Origin: Phycisphaerales bacterium | GTDB lineage: Bacteria > Planctomycetota > Phycisphaerae > Phycisphaerales > UBA1924 | DNA: 64,000 bases | NCBI GenBank assembly: GCA_020847535.1 | Contig: JADLBU010000119.1 | Location: forward strand, 1 to 64,000 | Direction: 5' to 3' | In this document: positions 9,173 through 17,392 of the stretch, in pieces | Numbering within the stretch: position 1 is the first letter of the stretch | Layout: each line of letters starts with the position of its first letter | Notes under the pieces: model-generated | What the model saw: only the letters and a program-made list of their open reading frames with translations | What the model was told of the DNA's origin: nothing | The model's database searches: none | Made by a program: the position numbers and the translations under genes

Positions 9173-9199
9173 ACCGCCGGCTGAAGCCGACGGCTCCGA
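9173..9199 (+). repeat. REP-like palindrome, copy 3
   Basis: A full match to the core GCCGGCTGAAGCCGACGGC plus flanks. It lies between the RAYT start and the MFS gene, on the opposite side of RAYT from copies 1 and 2. Confidence 0.8.
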
Positions 9200-9225
9200 C
9201 TCGTTCCTACCCGATTCCCTACTCT

Positions 9226-10632
9226 ATGGGTGTGTCTCCCCCACACAGTCACGATGCATACGCCGCACTGAAGGATGTGAACTACCGGCGATATGCGACC
9301 GGGTTCGTGTCGGCGGCGATCGGATTGCAGGCGCTGGGGACTGCGGTCGGGTGGGAGGTTTACCAGCGGACGCATGATCCGCTGCACCTGGGGTACACGG
9401 GGCTGGCGCGGGCGCTTCCGGTGGTGCTCTTGGCGCTGCCGGCGGGGCACATCGCCGATACGTTCGACCGGCGGACGATCGTCTTCATCGCCAGGCTCGG
9501 GTTCGCGCTCGCGGCGGGGCTGCTCGCCGTGGTTTCGTGGATGCAGGGCCCGCTGTGGATGGTGTACGGACTGCTCGCGCTGACGGGGGTCGCGCGGGCG
9601 TTTGATGGTCCGGCTCGCGGATCATTCCTGGTCACCATCGTGCCGATGGGGATCTTTCAGAACGCGGTTGCGTGGACCAGCAGCGCGTTTCAGTTCTCGG
9701 CGGTGCTGGGGCCGATGCTCGCCGGCGCGATGATCGATGTGAGCAGGGCGGCGTGGCAGGTGTACCTGGTCTCGGCGATCGGAAACCTGCTGTTTGCATT
9801 GATGGTGCTGGGGATCAGGCCGCTGGTTCGGGCGGAGAGTTCCGGAAAATACACTCCCAGCGCGATGCTCGCCGGGATGAGCCACCTGTGGAAGGAGCGG
9901 ACGATCCTGGCGGCGATCACCTTGGACCTGTTCGCGGTGCTGCTGGGCGGGGCAACCGCGCTGATGCCGATCTTTGCCAAGACACTCGGCGAAGAAGCGG
10001 GAATCTCCGGCGAGGGAGGCTGGGTGCTGGGAGCGCTGCGGGCTGCGCCGTTTGTCGGGGCGTTCCTGATGGGTGTCTGGATCGCGCATCGCCCCCCGAT
10101 CAGGCGATCGGGGCCGGCGCTGATCTGGTCGGTGTTGGGGTTCGGCGCGGCGACCATTGCGTTCGGGCTCTCGACCAACCTGTGGTTGTCGCTGGGAGCG
10201 CTCTTTGCGCTCGGCGCTGTGGACAACATCTCGGTGGTGATCCGGCATGTACTTGTGCAGGTTCGGACGCCCGATCACTTGCGAGGTCGCGTCGGGGCGG
10301 TCAACTCGCTGTTCATCGAGTGCTCCAACGAGCTGGGTTCGTTTGAATCCGGAGCGGTCGCCAGGCTCTTCGGCGTCGTGGTGTCGGTGGTTTCGGGGGG
10401 CATCGGTACGATGCTGATCGCCGCGGGCGTCGCGGCCGGGTTCCCGGAGCTTCGGAAGCTCGGGGAGTTGAAGGAAGAGGCAAAGGGTGGAGATGGGATG
10501 CCGATCTCGACGGCGAACTGTCCGACGTGCGGGGCGGAATTGCCGGGGTTGGGGGATGCCCAATGCCCGGAATGCAGCGCGGCGGCCCGCGATGAAGGTG
10601 CGGGGGGAGGTGGTTGTGTGGTCGTGCGGTGA
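9226..10632 (+). CDS. MFS transporter (EntS-like exporter family) with C-terminal zinc ribbon
   Basis: A 468-residue inner-membrane protein with the hydrophobic pattern of a 12-helix major facilitator. Recognisable segments are YRRYATGFVSAAIGLQALGT at the N-terminus, the loop 2-3 motif GHIADTFDRR, and HLRGRVGAVNSLFIECSNEL in the second half. This subgroup resembles enterobactin/EntS-type and macrolide exporters, but the substrate is unknown. Unusually, the C-terminal cytoplasmic tail carries a zinc ribbon, CPTCGAELPG...QCPECS, like the two small membrane proteins upstream. The ATG at 9226 has no clear ribosome binding site. REP-like copies flank the gene on both sides. Confidence 0.8.
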   Translation: MGVSPPHSHDAYAALKDVNYRRYATGFVSAAIGLQALGTAVGWEVYQRTHDPLHLGYTGLARALPVVLLALPAGHIADTFDRRTIVFIARLGFALAAGLLAVVSWMQGPLWMVYGLLALTGVARAFDGPARGSFLVTIVPMGIFQNAVAWTSSAFQFSAVLGPMLAGAMIDVSRAAWQVYLVSAIGNLLFALMVLGIRPLVRAESSGKYTPSAMLAGMSHLWKERTILAAITLDLFAVLLGGATALMPIFAKTLGEEAGISGEGGWVLGALRAAPFVGAFLMGVWIAHRPPIRRSGPALIWSVLGFGAATIAFGLSTNLWLSLGALFALGAVDNISVVIRHVLVQVRTPDHLRGRVGAVNSLFIECSNELGSFESGAVARLFGVVVSVVSGGIGTMLIAAGVAAGFPELRKLGELKEEAKGGDGMPISTANCPTCGAELPGLGDAQCPECSAAARDEGAGGGGCVVVR

Positions 10633-10654
10633 GGGTGATTGCGGACGGTGCGCG

Positions 10655-10681
10655 ACCGCCGGCAGAAGCCGACGGCTCCGA
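10655..10681 (+). repeat. REP-like palindrome, copy 4
   Basis: The same family with one change in the loop region (GCCGGCAGAAGCCGACGGC). It lies 23 bases after the MFS gene and about 50 bases before nadK, a typical intergenic REP position. Confidence 0.75.
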
Positions 10682-10732
10682 TGAGCGATTGCATATTCAT
10701 GGAGCGCTGTCACGGTTCCTACACTGTTGCAT

Positions 10733-11611
10733 ATGGCGCGGCGAGTTCTTCTGCTGGTAAACAACGAGAAAGCCGAAGCGCGGGATGCGGCGACATCGGT
10801 CGCCGGGGTCATCTCGCAGCACGGGGCGCTGGTGGCGATCCATCCGGCGACCGCATCAGCGCCGGTGCCGCTGCCATCACCGGTGGACCTGGCGGTGGTG
10901 CTGGGGGGCGATGGGACGATTCTGTCGCAGTCGCGGCGATTCGCATCGCATGATTTCCCGCTGCTGGGTGTCAACTTCGGCAAGCTGGGGTTCATGGCGG
11001 AGTTTGATGTGCAGTCGGTGACAGAGCTGGCGCCCCAGCTCTTCGGCGGGGATGAAGCGCTGGCAACCACGGAGTATCCGTTCCTGTCGGTGCGCGTCTT
11101 CAGGGAAGGGAATCGGCTGCCGGCGTTTGATGACATCGCGCTCAACGAGGCGTTGATCGCCGCCGGCCCGCCGTTCCGGATGATCACGCTGGCGCTGGCG
11201 ATCGATGGACACCCGGGGCCGACGCTCTCGGGCGATGGATTGATCCTCTCGACATCGGCTGGTTCGACCGCGTACAACCTCTCGGCGGGCGGGCCGATCA
11301 CCGCGCCGGGTGTGAACGCGACCGTGATCACGGCGATCGCCGCGCACACGCTCTCGTTCCGCCCGATCGTGGTGCCGGACCGATCGGTGGTGGAGATCAC
11401 GATCGAGCGTGCCAACCGGGCTGCGCCTGGGTTCGGCAGCGCGGTCGTGCTGGACGGCCAGGTCTCCCACCCGCTCTCGGGGGGGGATCGGGTGGTGGTG
11501 CAGCGTGCCGAGCAGAAGGTGCGGTTTGTCAAGAATCCGCTGGGGAGCTACTGGCAGACGCTGATCGGGAAGCTGAACTGGGGTCAGCGGCCCAAGCTCC
11601 GGCACGATTGA
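10733..11611 (+). CDS. nadK: NAD kinase
   Basis: Cytosolic enzyme that phosphorylates NAD to NADP using ATP or polyphosphate. The 292-residue product has the diagnostic GGDGT motif in AVVLGGDGTILSQSR near residues 58-65, then LGVNFGKLGFMAEF. Further on are the conserved DGLILSTSAGSTAYNLSAGG (substrate binding) and GPITAPG. Length is normal for bacterial NadK. The ATG at 10733 is preferred over a TTG two codons upstream. A hairpin at 11659-11688 downstream probably ends the transcript. A polyphosphate kinase gene is also in the window but far away, so no link is implied. Confidence 0.95.
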   Translation: MARRVLLLVNNEKAEARDAATSVAGVISQHGALVAIHPATASAPVPLPSPVDLAVVLGGDGTILSQSRRFASHDFPLLGVNFGKLGFMAEFDVQSVTELAPQLFGGDEALATTEYPFLSVRVFREGNRLPAFDDIALNEALIAAGPPFRMITLALAIDGHPGPTLSGDGLILSTSAGSTAYNLSAGGPITAPGVNATVITAIAAHTLSFRPIVVPDRSVVEITIERANRAAPGFGSAVVLDGQVSHPLSGGDRVVVQRAEQKVRFVKNPLGSYWQTLIGKLNWGQRPKLRHD

Positions 11612-11658
11612 GAAAAGCTCAGCGCGAAGGGCTCAAGGCTCAAATCGAGATGCAAATG

Positions 11659-11688
11659 AAAACGGCACCGTGCGAGACGGTGCCGTTT
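11659..11688. terminator. Bidirectional terminator between nadK and tRNA-Val
   Basis: AAACGGCACCGT pairs with ACGGTGCCGTTT around a short loop, flanked by A's on the left and T's on the right. It can serve nadK on the plus strand and the convergent tRNA on the minus strand. Confidence 0.7.
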
Positions 11689-11695
11689 GGTCAGA

Positions 11696-11769
11696 TGGGC
11701 GACACTGGACTCGAACCAGTGACCTCCACAGTGTCATTGTGGCGCGCTAGCCAACTGCGCCAGTCGCCC
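11696..11769 (-). tRNA. tRNA-Val (anticodon GAC)
   Basis: A complete cloverleaf of 74 bases on the minus strand. It has an acceptor stem GGGCGAC/GTCGCCC, D-stem GCGC/GCGC, anticodon stem CCACA/TGTGG with loop ATGACAC (anticodon GAC), and T-stem ACTGG/CCAGT with loop TTCGAGT. The discriminator base is A. CCA is not encoded. It reads GUC and GUU valine codons. Confidence 0.95.
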
Positions 11770-11916
11770 GAAGTCAGGCCCAAGTATATCGGGCCGCCGT
11801 GGGGTCTCCACCACGATTGCCGCCCCAGAGCGCCGGTCCCCTACAGCCACCGACCCGAAGGCACATGGGCGATAAAATCACGATGGAAAGCTCGGTATCT
11901 GGAAGGCAAGCAGGAG

Positions 11917-12825
11917 TTACCCGGGGATCTGGGCGATCACCACGCGGCGCTTCATGTCGGACGCCCAGGTGCCGCCGGGCTTCTCAATGGTGATGGCGAT
12001 GATCTGGGCCTTGCCGACCTTGATCGCGAGCGTGATCGGGATGACCAATTCGCCCGTGGAACCGGATGGAGCGCTGAAGACGCCTCCGTTGATCCGCGCC
12101 GATGGGCCGGTGGCATCCACGAGTCCTCGCTCATCAACGATCCAGAGCTGATACTGCTCCCGGGTCGGGTCGTTGATGGGCAGGTCCGTGAAGCGCATGA
12201 ATCGGGCTTGGCGAGCATCGCTCCAGATCACTTCACACCGTACGCCCGGGCGCTCGGGGTTGTCCCGGTCGGACCAGGTGCCGCGGCGGACATCCGACGA
12301 GCCGGCGAGCAGTTCTTCCATGCTCGTGGGCGCGCCGCCTCCGGGCACGGCGGGGGCTGGGCCTCGAATCCAGAAGATCGCCGCCAGCGTAACTCCAGCG
12401 GCGGCGGCGAGCCATCCCGGCCACGAGATCCAGTTGGTGCGCGGAGCGGAAGACTATTGCGGGAAGGCGATCGGCGCTGGGGGAAGCTCGCGCGTGGCGC
12501 TCGGAGCGGGCAACTGCTTTTCCGTGACGGCATCGGTGGCGTTCGTGAACCTGCCGGCGACGGCGAGCAAGTTGGATCGCACATCGGCCGGGAGCGGCTC
12601 GGGTGATTCGGCGGCAGCGGCGGCGAGCGTCTTGAAACTGCCGGCGGCGATCGCGGTCTCGACGATGTCCTTGTCCGCGAGCAGGGTCTGGTGCGATGCC
12701 AGCGTGATGCGCGGGGTGTTGGCGACCTGGGTTTCGGGGCATGCTTGCTTGCACTGTCCGCTCGCAAGGCCCGCGGTCGTTCCCAAGAAACAGATGCTTG
12801 CAACCATCGATTTGGCAAAGGCCAT
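11917..12825 (-). pseudogene. Chimeric remnant: fasciclin-protein N-terminus fused to an RskA-type anti-sigma factor, interrupted by TAG
   Basis: One reading frame begins at ATG 12825 (GGAG 8 bases upstream) with a signal peptide, MAFAKSMVASICFLGTTAGL. Next come CKQAC and the opening of a fasciclin domain, KDIVETAIAAGSFKTLAAA. It then passes directly into an anti-sigma-type helix (EPLPADVRSNLLAVAGRF). A TAG at 12454-12456 interrupts it. The same frame continues with a membrane segment (WPGWLAAAAGVTLAAIFW) and an RskA C-terminal domain containing REQYQLWIVD and ITIEKPGG. Fasciclin and RskA genes are neighbours in sigK-type loci, so a deletion probably joined two adjacent genes. No sigma factor gene lies beside it. 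The two halves could also be expressed separately, with a restart at the ATG at 12348, but that product would lack the membrane segment. Confidence 0.65.
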
Positions 12826-12853
12826 GAGATCACTCCGGCCGCAGCGCTTGTAA

Positions 12854-12941
12854 GAGACTGTTTCAGAACCCTACCCCATCTCGTGGCACAGGCATCCTGC
12901 CTGTGTTCTACCGCTCTGCTACGAAGTTCTGAAACAGTCTC
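12854..12941. mobile_element. MITE-like element with 16-bp perfect terminal inverted repeats
   Basis: GAGACTGTTTCAGAAC at 12854-12869 and its exact complement GTTCTGAAACAGTCTC at 12926-12941 bound an 88-base element. Inside is a second perfect hairpin, CACAGGC-ATCCT-GCCTGTG (12887-12905). There is no coding capacity and no obvious target-site duplication. It lies just upstream of the interrupted fasciclin/RskA gene and may have affected its promoter. Confidence 0.6.
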
Positions 12942-13104
12942 GAAGGCCCAGCGGGTCGTTGGTTGAACCCACTCACGCGGTCCACATGACCGGGTTATGC
13001 AAAGAAGGCACTTTGCACTTCGCCGGCCGGATGTGACTGGATTCAGGTGATTTCACGCAACGGACGCCGCTGGGAGAGGGGGCGGATGACCCCCAAAAAC
13101 GGGC

Positions 13105-13130
13105 AAAGGCACGGGGTGAACCGTGCCTTT
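13105..13130 (-). terminator. Terminator of the OmpA-family lipoprotein gene
   Basis: AAAGGCACGG and CCGTGCCTTT form a 10-bp stem with a 6-base loop, 29 bases past the stop of the minus-strand gene. A T-rich stretch (CCCGTTTTT on the minus strand) follows. Confidence 0.7.
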
Positions 13131-13158
13131 ACGGATCCATTCGGAATGTGGCCGGGGC

Positions 13159-13830
13159 TCAGTTGGCGCCGATCACGATGACATCGGCGCGGCGACCATC
13201 TCGGCTGACCTTGGTGGTCGTGGAGCCGAGGCCGGTGGTCGAGATCCGGGAGCTGGAGATGCCCTTGCTGACGAGGTAGCGCTTGACCGATTCGGCGCGG
13301 GCCTGGCTGATCTCCTCGTTGCTGGAGAACTTGCTGCGCTTGGGCTGGGCGCCATCGGCGTGGCCTTCGACGCGGACATCGTAATCGGCGTAGCGGCCCT
13401 TGAGGGCGGAGACGACCGAGTCAAGCTGTCCGCCGAGAACCTTGTCAACAGTGACCGAGCCGGAGGGGAAGTTGACGGTGCCGATCTTGCGGCCGGGGCC
13501 GTCGGGGGAACCATTGCGGGGAGGAGTCCTGGTCGGCTCGTTGCCCTGCCAGGGTTCCTGCGCTGCGGGCTGGGCGGTGGCGAGTTGGTTCTTGAGCTGC
13601 GCGTTCTCGGCCTGGGCCATTGCGAGCTGGCTCTCGGCCTGCTTGGCGGCGGCCTGCTGGGTGCTGAGCTGATGACGGATCTCCTCGTTCTCCTGCTGGA
13701 GAGCCAGGTGCTCATCCTTGGAGACGCTGTTGCAGCCGCCGAGGGTGGCGCCCATCATCGACAGGGCCAGGCCGACCATCGCTGCCCCGACCAATCCGCT
13801 GTTCCTGACCTTGTCCATGAAGCCTGCCAT
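13159..13830 (-). CDS. OmpA-family (Pal-like) outer-membrane lipoprotein
   Basis: A 223-residue lipoprotein. The signal peptide ends in the lipobox LGGC (Cys33, lipidated). A coiled-coil segment rich in Q, A and E follows (about residues 38-90), then a Pro/Gly linker and a C-terminal OmpA domain (about residues 115-223). That domain has the peptidoglycan-binding features VRVEGHADG and SQARAESVKRYLVSKGI. It should tether the outer membrane to peptidoglycan. The start at 13830 has a strong purine-rich ribosome binding site (AAGGAAGG). The arrangement differs from classical Pal in having the long coiled coil. No tol genes are adjacent. Confidence 0.88.
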   Translation of the reverse strand: MAGFMDKVRNSGLVGAAMVGLALSMMGATLGGCNSVSKDEHLALQQENEEIRHQLSTQQAAAKQAESQLAMAQAENAQLKNQLATAQPAAQEPWQGNEPTRTPPRNGSPDGPGRKIGTVNFPSGSVTVDKVLGGQLDSVVSALKGRYADYDVRVEGHADGAQPKRSKFSSNEEISQARAESVKRYLVSKGISSSRISTTGLGSTTTKVSRDGRRADVIVIGAN

Positions 13831-14176
13831 CTTTCTACCTTCCTTGCTGCACGGTGTGCGAGTGAATCCAGAAGCGCCAGCGCCCAGCCATCCGTTGTAC
13901 GTGTGCGCGCCGGACTATATCGGCCGAAGACCGCCAACGGCCGCACTTGACAATGGGCCTTTGCGGACCGAGGGAAATCGGCGGCAACGGTACGCCGCAA
14001 ACCCGGGGCTGACACGTGGCCGGGGCGATATTCGCGGGGCTTTGAGACAATGCCCGAAAGGGCCGGATCGCTCGGGAACACAGCCTCAAAGGAATCGGGA
14101 TCCTGATCGGTGGCAATGAAAACCGTAGATGAAGTAGACACAGGCCGGAGGACTGTGCCACGAGCCTGGTAGGGGA
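13831..14176. other. Intergenic region upstream of the OmpA lipoprotein gene
   Basis: 346 bases between two minus-strand genes. It must hold the lipoprotein promoter. A TATAGT box lies on the minus strand near 13915-13920, without a convincing -35 partner. Near its left-gene end, 14139-14164 is a degenerate copy of the CACAGGC...GTGCCAC hairpin found in the MITE-like element. No gene is supported. Confidence 0.4.
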
Positions 14177-15670
14177 TCAGGGCAGGTCGATGGGCGGGTC
14201 GGCCTTCATCAGGAGGGTCAGGAATGCCTCGATTCCGGGCTTGAGGATGATGATCAAGGCGGCGGCGACCGCGATGTGGGGGCCGTACGGCATCGCGCGG
14301 CGGAAGCCCTTGAAGAACGCCGAGAGCATGGCATACAGAAGCCCGACGAAGGCGGCCCCGAAGAAGGCAAGCGTGGCATCGACCCAGCCGATGCAGGCGC
14401 CGATCGCGGCGAGCAGGTGGACATCTCCCAGGCCCATGGCTTCCCGGCCGAAGCCCAGGGTGCCCAGGATGCGGACGATCCAGACGACACCACCGCCGAT
14501 GAGGTAGCCGGCGAGCACCCCGGCGAGCACATCGAGCCAGAGGGGTGCGTGGTGGGTGGGGACGACCACCTGCCGAGCCATGTCGAAATGCCAGGGGCCG
14601 GCGAGCCAGACGGCGATCGCCGAGCCGAGCAGGCCCAGTCCGATGACCGGGGCGAGGAAGATCGCCTCCTTGAGAACCTCGCGGCGGGCGTGGGGGTATT
14701 CGAGCCAGAGATCGCTGGGGGAGGCCTGATCGCCGGCTGCCGCGGGCTGCTGGGCGTTGGGGCCGGCCGGTGCTGCGGGGGGAACATCGGCGGGGACATC
14801 CATCGCGGTCGGTAGGGTGGGGAGCGGCGGATCGGACGCCGCAGGAATGCTCATCTCCTGATCAATCTCCGGTGCGGGTTGCAGCACGGCATCGACTGCT
14901 GGCGTTCGCGGGGCCGCGGAGAGGTGAGCGTTCTCCCACTGGTCGTAGTCGGACCAACTCCGGCGGATCAGGCCCCTGTGCAGGAGGATGTTGGAGATCA
15001 AGAGGCCCACCGTCCCGCCGATCGCCAGGCCGATCAACCGCCAGCCATCAGGACCCGGGGTCGCCATCGACCAGGCCCATCCGTCGGCGAGCCGGGGAAG
15101 CCGGCCGTACTTGTGCTGGATCCAGGCGGCGTGGACGGGATGGAAGAGGATCGCGGCGATCGCCGGGGCCCAGGCGAGCGGGAGCGGGATCATCGAGGTC
15201 TTGGCATCGACCAGCGTCATCGCCGTCAGCGATGAGAGCAGGATGAGGATGACCGTGAAGATCGGCCAGGTGTGGCTAAGGCCGGAGCTGGCCCACTCTG
15301 GACGCAGCGAGTGGATGGTGATGCTGCCGCCCAATCGCCATTCGGTGGGGAGCAGGTACCAGAGCGCAAAGACCAGGACGAAGAGGCCGCCGACGAAGGC
15401 CTCGACGATCGGGTACTCGGCGGAGATCTTGACGCGACAGAAACGGCATCGGCCTCGGAGGAAGATCCAGCCGAAGACGGGGATGTTCTCGCGCCATGTG
15501 AGCCTGGTCTGGCAGTTGGGGCAGCGCGAGGGTGGTGAGACGACGCTCAACCCGCGGGGCATGCGGTAGACCAGGACGTTGATGAGCGAACCGACGCAGG
15601 AGCCCAGGGCGAACATGAAGGCAATCTGAAGGATCGCGAACACGAGCATGTAGACCTCGTAGGTCTCCAT
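14177..15670 (-). CDS. Prepilin peptidase (A24 family), enlarged
   Basis: Integral-membrane aspartic protease that cleaves and N-methylates type IV prepilins and type II pseudopilins. The N-terminal A24 domain has two CxxC pairs (C50, C53, C75, C78) and ENIPVFGWIFLRGRCRFC. The catalytic aspartates are D155 in LVDAKTSMIP and about D412 in the GxGD-type motif AMGLGDVHLL. At 497 residues it is far longer than the usual 250-290. The extra length lies between the two aspartates and includes a Pro/Ala-rich, probably disordered stretch. The ATG overlaps the xseB stop (TGATG), implying translational coupling. It sits directly ahead of four pseudopilin genes, its likely substrates. Confidence 0.9.
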   Translation of the reverse strand: METYEVYMLVFAILQIAFMFALGSCVGSLINVLVYRMPRGLSVVSPPSRCPNCQTRLTWRENIPVFGWIFLRGRCRFCRVKISAEYPIVEAFVGGLFVLVFALWYLLPTEWRLGGSITIHSLRPEWASSGLSHTWPIFTVILILLSSLTAMTLVDAKTSMIPLPLAWAPAIAAILFHPVHAAWIQHKYGRLPRLADGWAWSMATPGPDGWRLIGLAIGGTVGLLISNILLHRGLIRRSWSDYDQWENAHLSAAPRTPAVDAVLQPAPEIDQEMSIPAASDPPLPTLPTAMDVPADVPPAAPAGPNAQQPAAAGDQASPSDLWLEYPHARREVLKEAIFLAPVIGLGLLGSAIAVWLAGPWHFDMARQVVVPTHHAPLWLDVLAGVLAGYLIGGGVVWIVRILGTLGFGREAMGLGDVHLLAAIGACIGWVDATLAFFGAAFVGLLYAMLSAFFKGFRRAMPYGPHIAVAAALIIILKPGIEAFLTLLMKADPPIDLP

Positions 15671-15987
15671 CAGCGACCACCCCCACTACCGCTACCACCC
15701 CCACCACTGCTACCGCCCCCACCACTGGTGCCGCCACTACCTGTCTGCGGGGTTGCGAGCGTGCGGGAGAGTTCTTCGACCTTCTGTTCGGCCTGGGAGA
15801 GGATGTCGCGGCAGCGGCGGACGAGGCCGACACCGCGCTCGTACTCGGAGATCGATCGTTCGAGGCCGACCTCTCCGGATTCGACGCGATGGATGATGTC
15901 CTCGAGCTGGACGAGCAGGTCCTCGAAGGATTCCTGCGCGGGTGCGGGATCGCGTGGAGGTGGGTTGGTGGGGACTGTGGGGGACAT
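15670..15987 (-). CDS. xseB: Exodeoxyribonuclease VII small subunit with Gly/Ser-rich tail
   Basis: Small helical subunit of exonuclease VII, which degrades single-stranded DNA together with XseA. The 105-residue protein has the family helices in SFEDLLVQLEDIIHRVESGE and LERSISEYERGVGLVRRCRD. The core ends near residue 80, the normal full length. A tail of about 25 residues of almost only Gly and Ser is added. The ATG at 15987 is chosen because the conserved helix starts 20 residues later. Its stop overlaps the start of the prepilin peptidase gene. No xseA is in the window, so the pairing with the peptidase is probably organisational rather than functional. Confidence 0.85.
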   Translation of the reverse strand: MSPTVPTNPPPRDPAPAQESFEDLLVQLEDIIHRVESGEVGLERSISEYERGVGLVRRCRDILSQAEQKVEELSRTLATPQTGSGGTSGGGGSSGGGGSGSGGGR

Positions 15988-16079
15988 CGAGCAAAGCCTA
16001 GCGAGTCGGTGGTGGGTTCGCGTCGGGGGTGGGTATGCACCCTGCTCGCCGATGCGCATGCGCCCGTTGCACAAGCAAA

Positions 16080-16105
16080 CAGGCCCGGGTGAGCGCCCGG
16101 GCCTG
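16080..16105 (-). terminator. Terminator of pseudopilin gene 1
   Basis: CAGGCCCGGG and CCCGGGCCTG form a perfect 10-bp stem about 30 bases past the stop at 16134. On the minus strand it is followed by a short T-rich stretch (TTTGCTTG). Confidence 0.75.
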
Positions 16106-16133
16106 TGGAAAGCACACGATCGGCGGGAATCGA

Positions 16134-17237
16134 TCAGTACGCGGTCGTGAAGACCTCGGTGTTCTTGCCGGTCTCCTTGGTCTTGCCCTTGCCGGCGGGG
16201 AAGTCGACACCGCGGAGGCCGCCGCGGGTCATCGCCCAGCGACAGAGGAGGATGTCGTTGCCGGCGGGATTGCGCTTGAGGGGCATGTAGATGCTCGCGG
16301 CATTGTTGTAGTCGTAGCTCCAGTACCTGTTGGTGTTCTCCATCGGGTTGTTGGGATCCCCGCCGGGATTGGTGTTGCCGACGGTCGAGACCTGGACGGA
16401 GCTGTCGAACATGAGCGTGGGGGTGCGGCAATCGTCGTAGCCGAAGAAGCTCTGGAAGCGGCGATAGCCGCGCTCGGCGGTCAGCCACATGAAGACCTTC
16501 TGCGCGGGGAAGGTGACATCTCCGAACTTGCGATCACCGAGGACCGAGCCGTTGGGGACGTTGACGCTGTTCCACGCGGCGGGGAAGAGCCGCCTGCCCA
16601 GTGGGCTCTTGTCGAAGGAGGCCATCGACAGCGAGTAGGAGGAGCCGAAGGGCCAGCGCTGGGCGCCTGCGGCAGCGCCCGTTGGCTTGTAGACGATGGG
16701 GCACTTGGCCCAGAAGTCCACAGGCTTGACCTTGTCGAGCACGACCATGCGCTGCCATTCCTGGCGGGCCTTGTCGAAGGGGGAGATGACAGCCTTCTCG
16801 GGGAGGCGGGCGGCGAGATAGTCCTGGCCGACCAGGTGCGTGTACCAGATGTGCGGGATCCAGCCATCGACCTTGGGGAGGCTCGCCGCATCGTTGCCGG
16901 TGCGCCGGCGCATGATGTCAACAGCCTGGAAGGCGGCGGCCTGGACATCGCTGCCGGGGTTCTTGAGGTCGGAGTAGTCCGTGTAGTAGTTCGTCTTGCC
17001 GCTGGGGAGCCGGCGCCAGGTGAAGCCGTAGAGGCGATCCTGGTAGTCGGCCGAGTAGCTGCCCAGGACCGTGCCGCCCTGTTTCATGTTGGTCTGATCG
17101 ATGAGGTTGCGGGCGGTCTTGCGGGCCTCGCCGAGGGCGGGGAGCAGAATGCCCACGAGCAGCGCGATGATGGCGATCACCACGAGCAGCTCGATGAGCG
17201 TGAACGCGCGCCTGCCGAAGATGGGATGCACCTTCAT
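16134..17237 (-). CDS. Prepilin-type N-terminal cleavage/methylation protein, paralogue 1
   Basis: A 367-residue pseudopilin/pilin-like protein. The class III-type leader [11 protein letters not shown] precedes [18 protein letters not shown], with Glu at +5, so mature processing is expected between Ala and Phe. The usual Gly at -1 is Ala here, as in many planctomycete members. The hydrophobic helix is followed by a large periplasmic domain with conserved blocks [18 protein letters not shown] and [14 protein letters not shown], and it ends [14 protein letters not shown] lies 6 bases before ATG 17237. It is the most diverged of four paralogues and has its own terminator. Confidence 0.9.
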   Translation of the reverse strand: MKVHPIFGRRAFTLIELLVVIAIIALLVGILLPALGEARKTARNLIDQTNMKQGGTVLGSYSADYQDRLYGFTWRRLPSGKTNYYTDYSDLKNPGSDVQAAAFQAVDIMRRRTGNDAASLPKVDGWIPHIWYTHLVGQDYLAARLPEKAVISPFDKARQEWQRMVVLDKVKPVDFWAKCPIVYKPTGAAAGAQRWPFGSSYSLSMASFDKSPLGRRLFPAAWNSVNVPNGSVLGDRKFGDVTFPAQKVFMWLTAERGYRRFQSFFGYDDCRTPTLMFDSSVQVSTVGNTNPGGDPNNPMENTNRYWSYDYNNAASIYMPLKRNPAGNDILLCRWAMTRGGLRGVDFPAGKGKTKETGKNTEVFTTAY

Positions 17238-17392
17238 CGACGACCTCCGTTGTGAACCCACGTCGCGGAAAACAGATCGGGCGCGAATGCACCCTTGAAA
17301 GGTGATCTGAATATACCGACAGACTAGCTTGTACGCTACCGAACGTTTTGCAAACCCAGCAACGAACCGGCAGGTCGATCTCGCGGCAAGCG

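Noticed and set aside
9622-11532. A 636-codon frame antisense to the MFS and nadK genes
   Set aside because: It crosses two well-supported genes and their intergenic REP copy, and its translation is compositionally abnormal.
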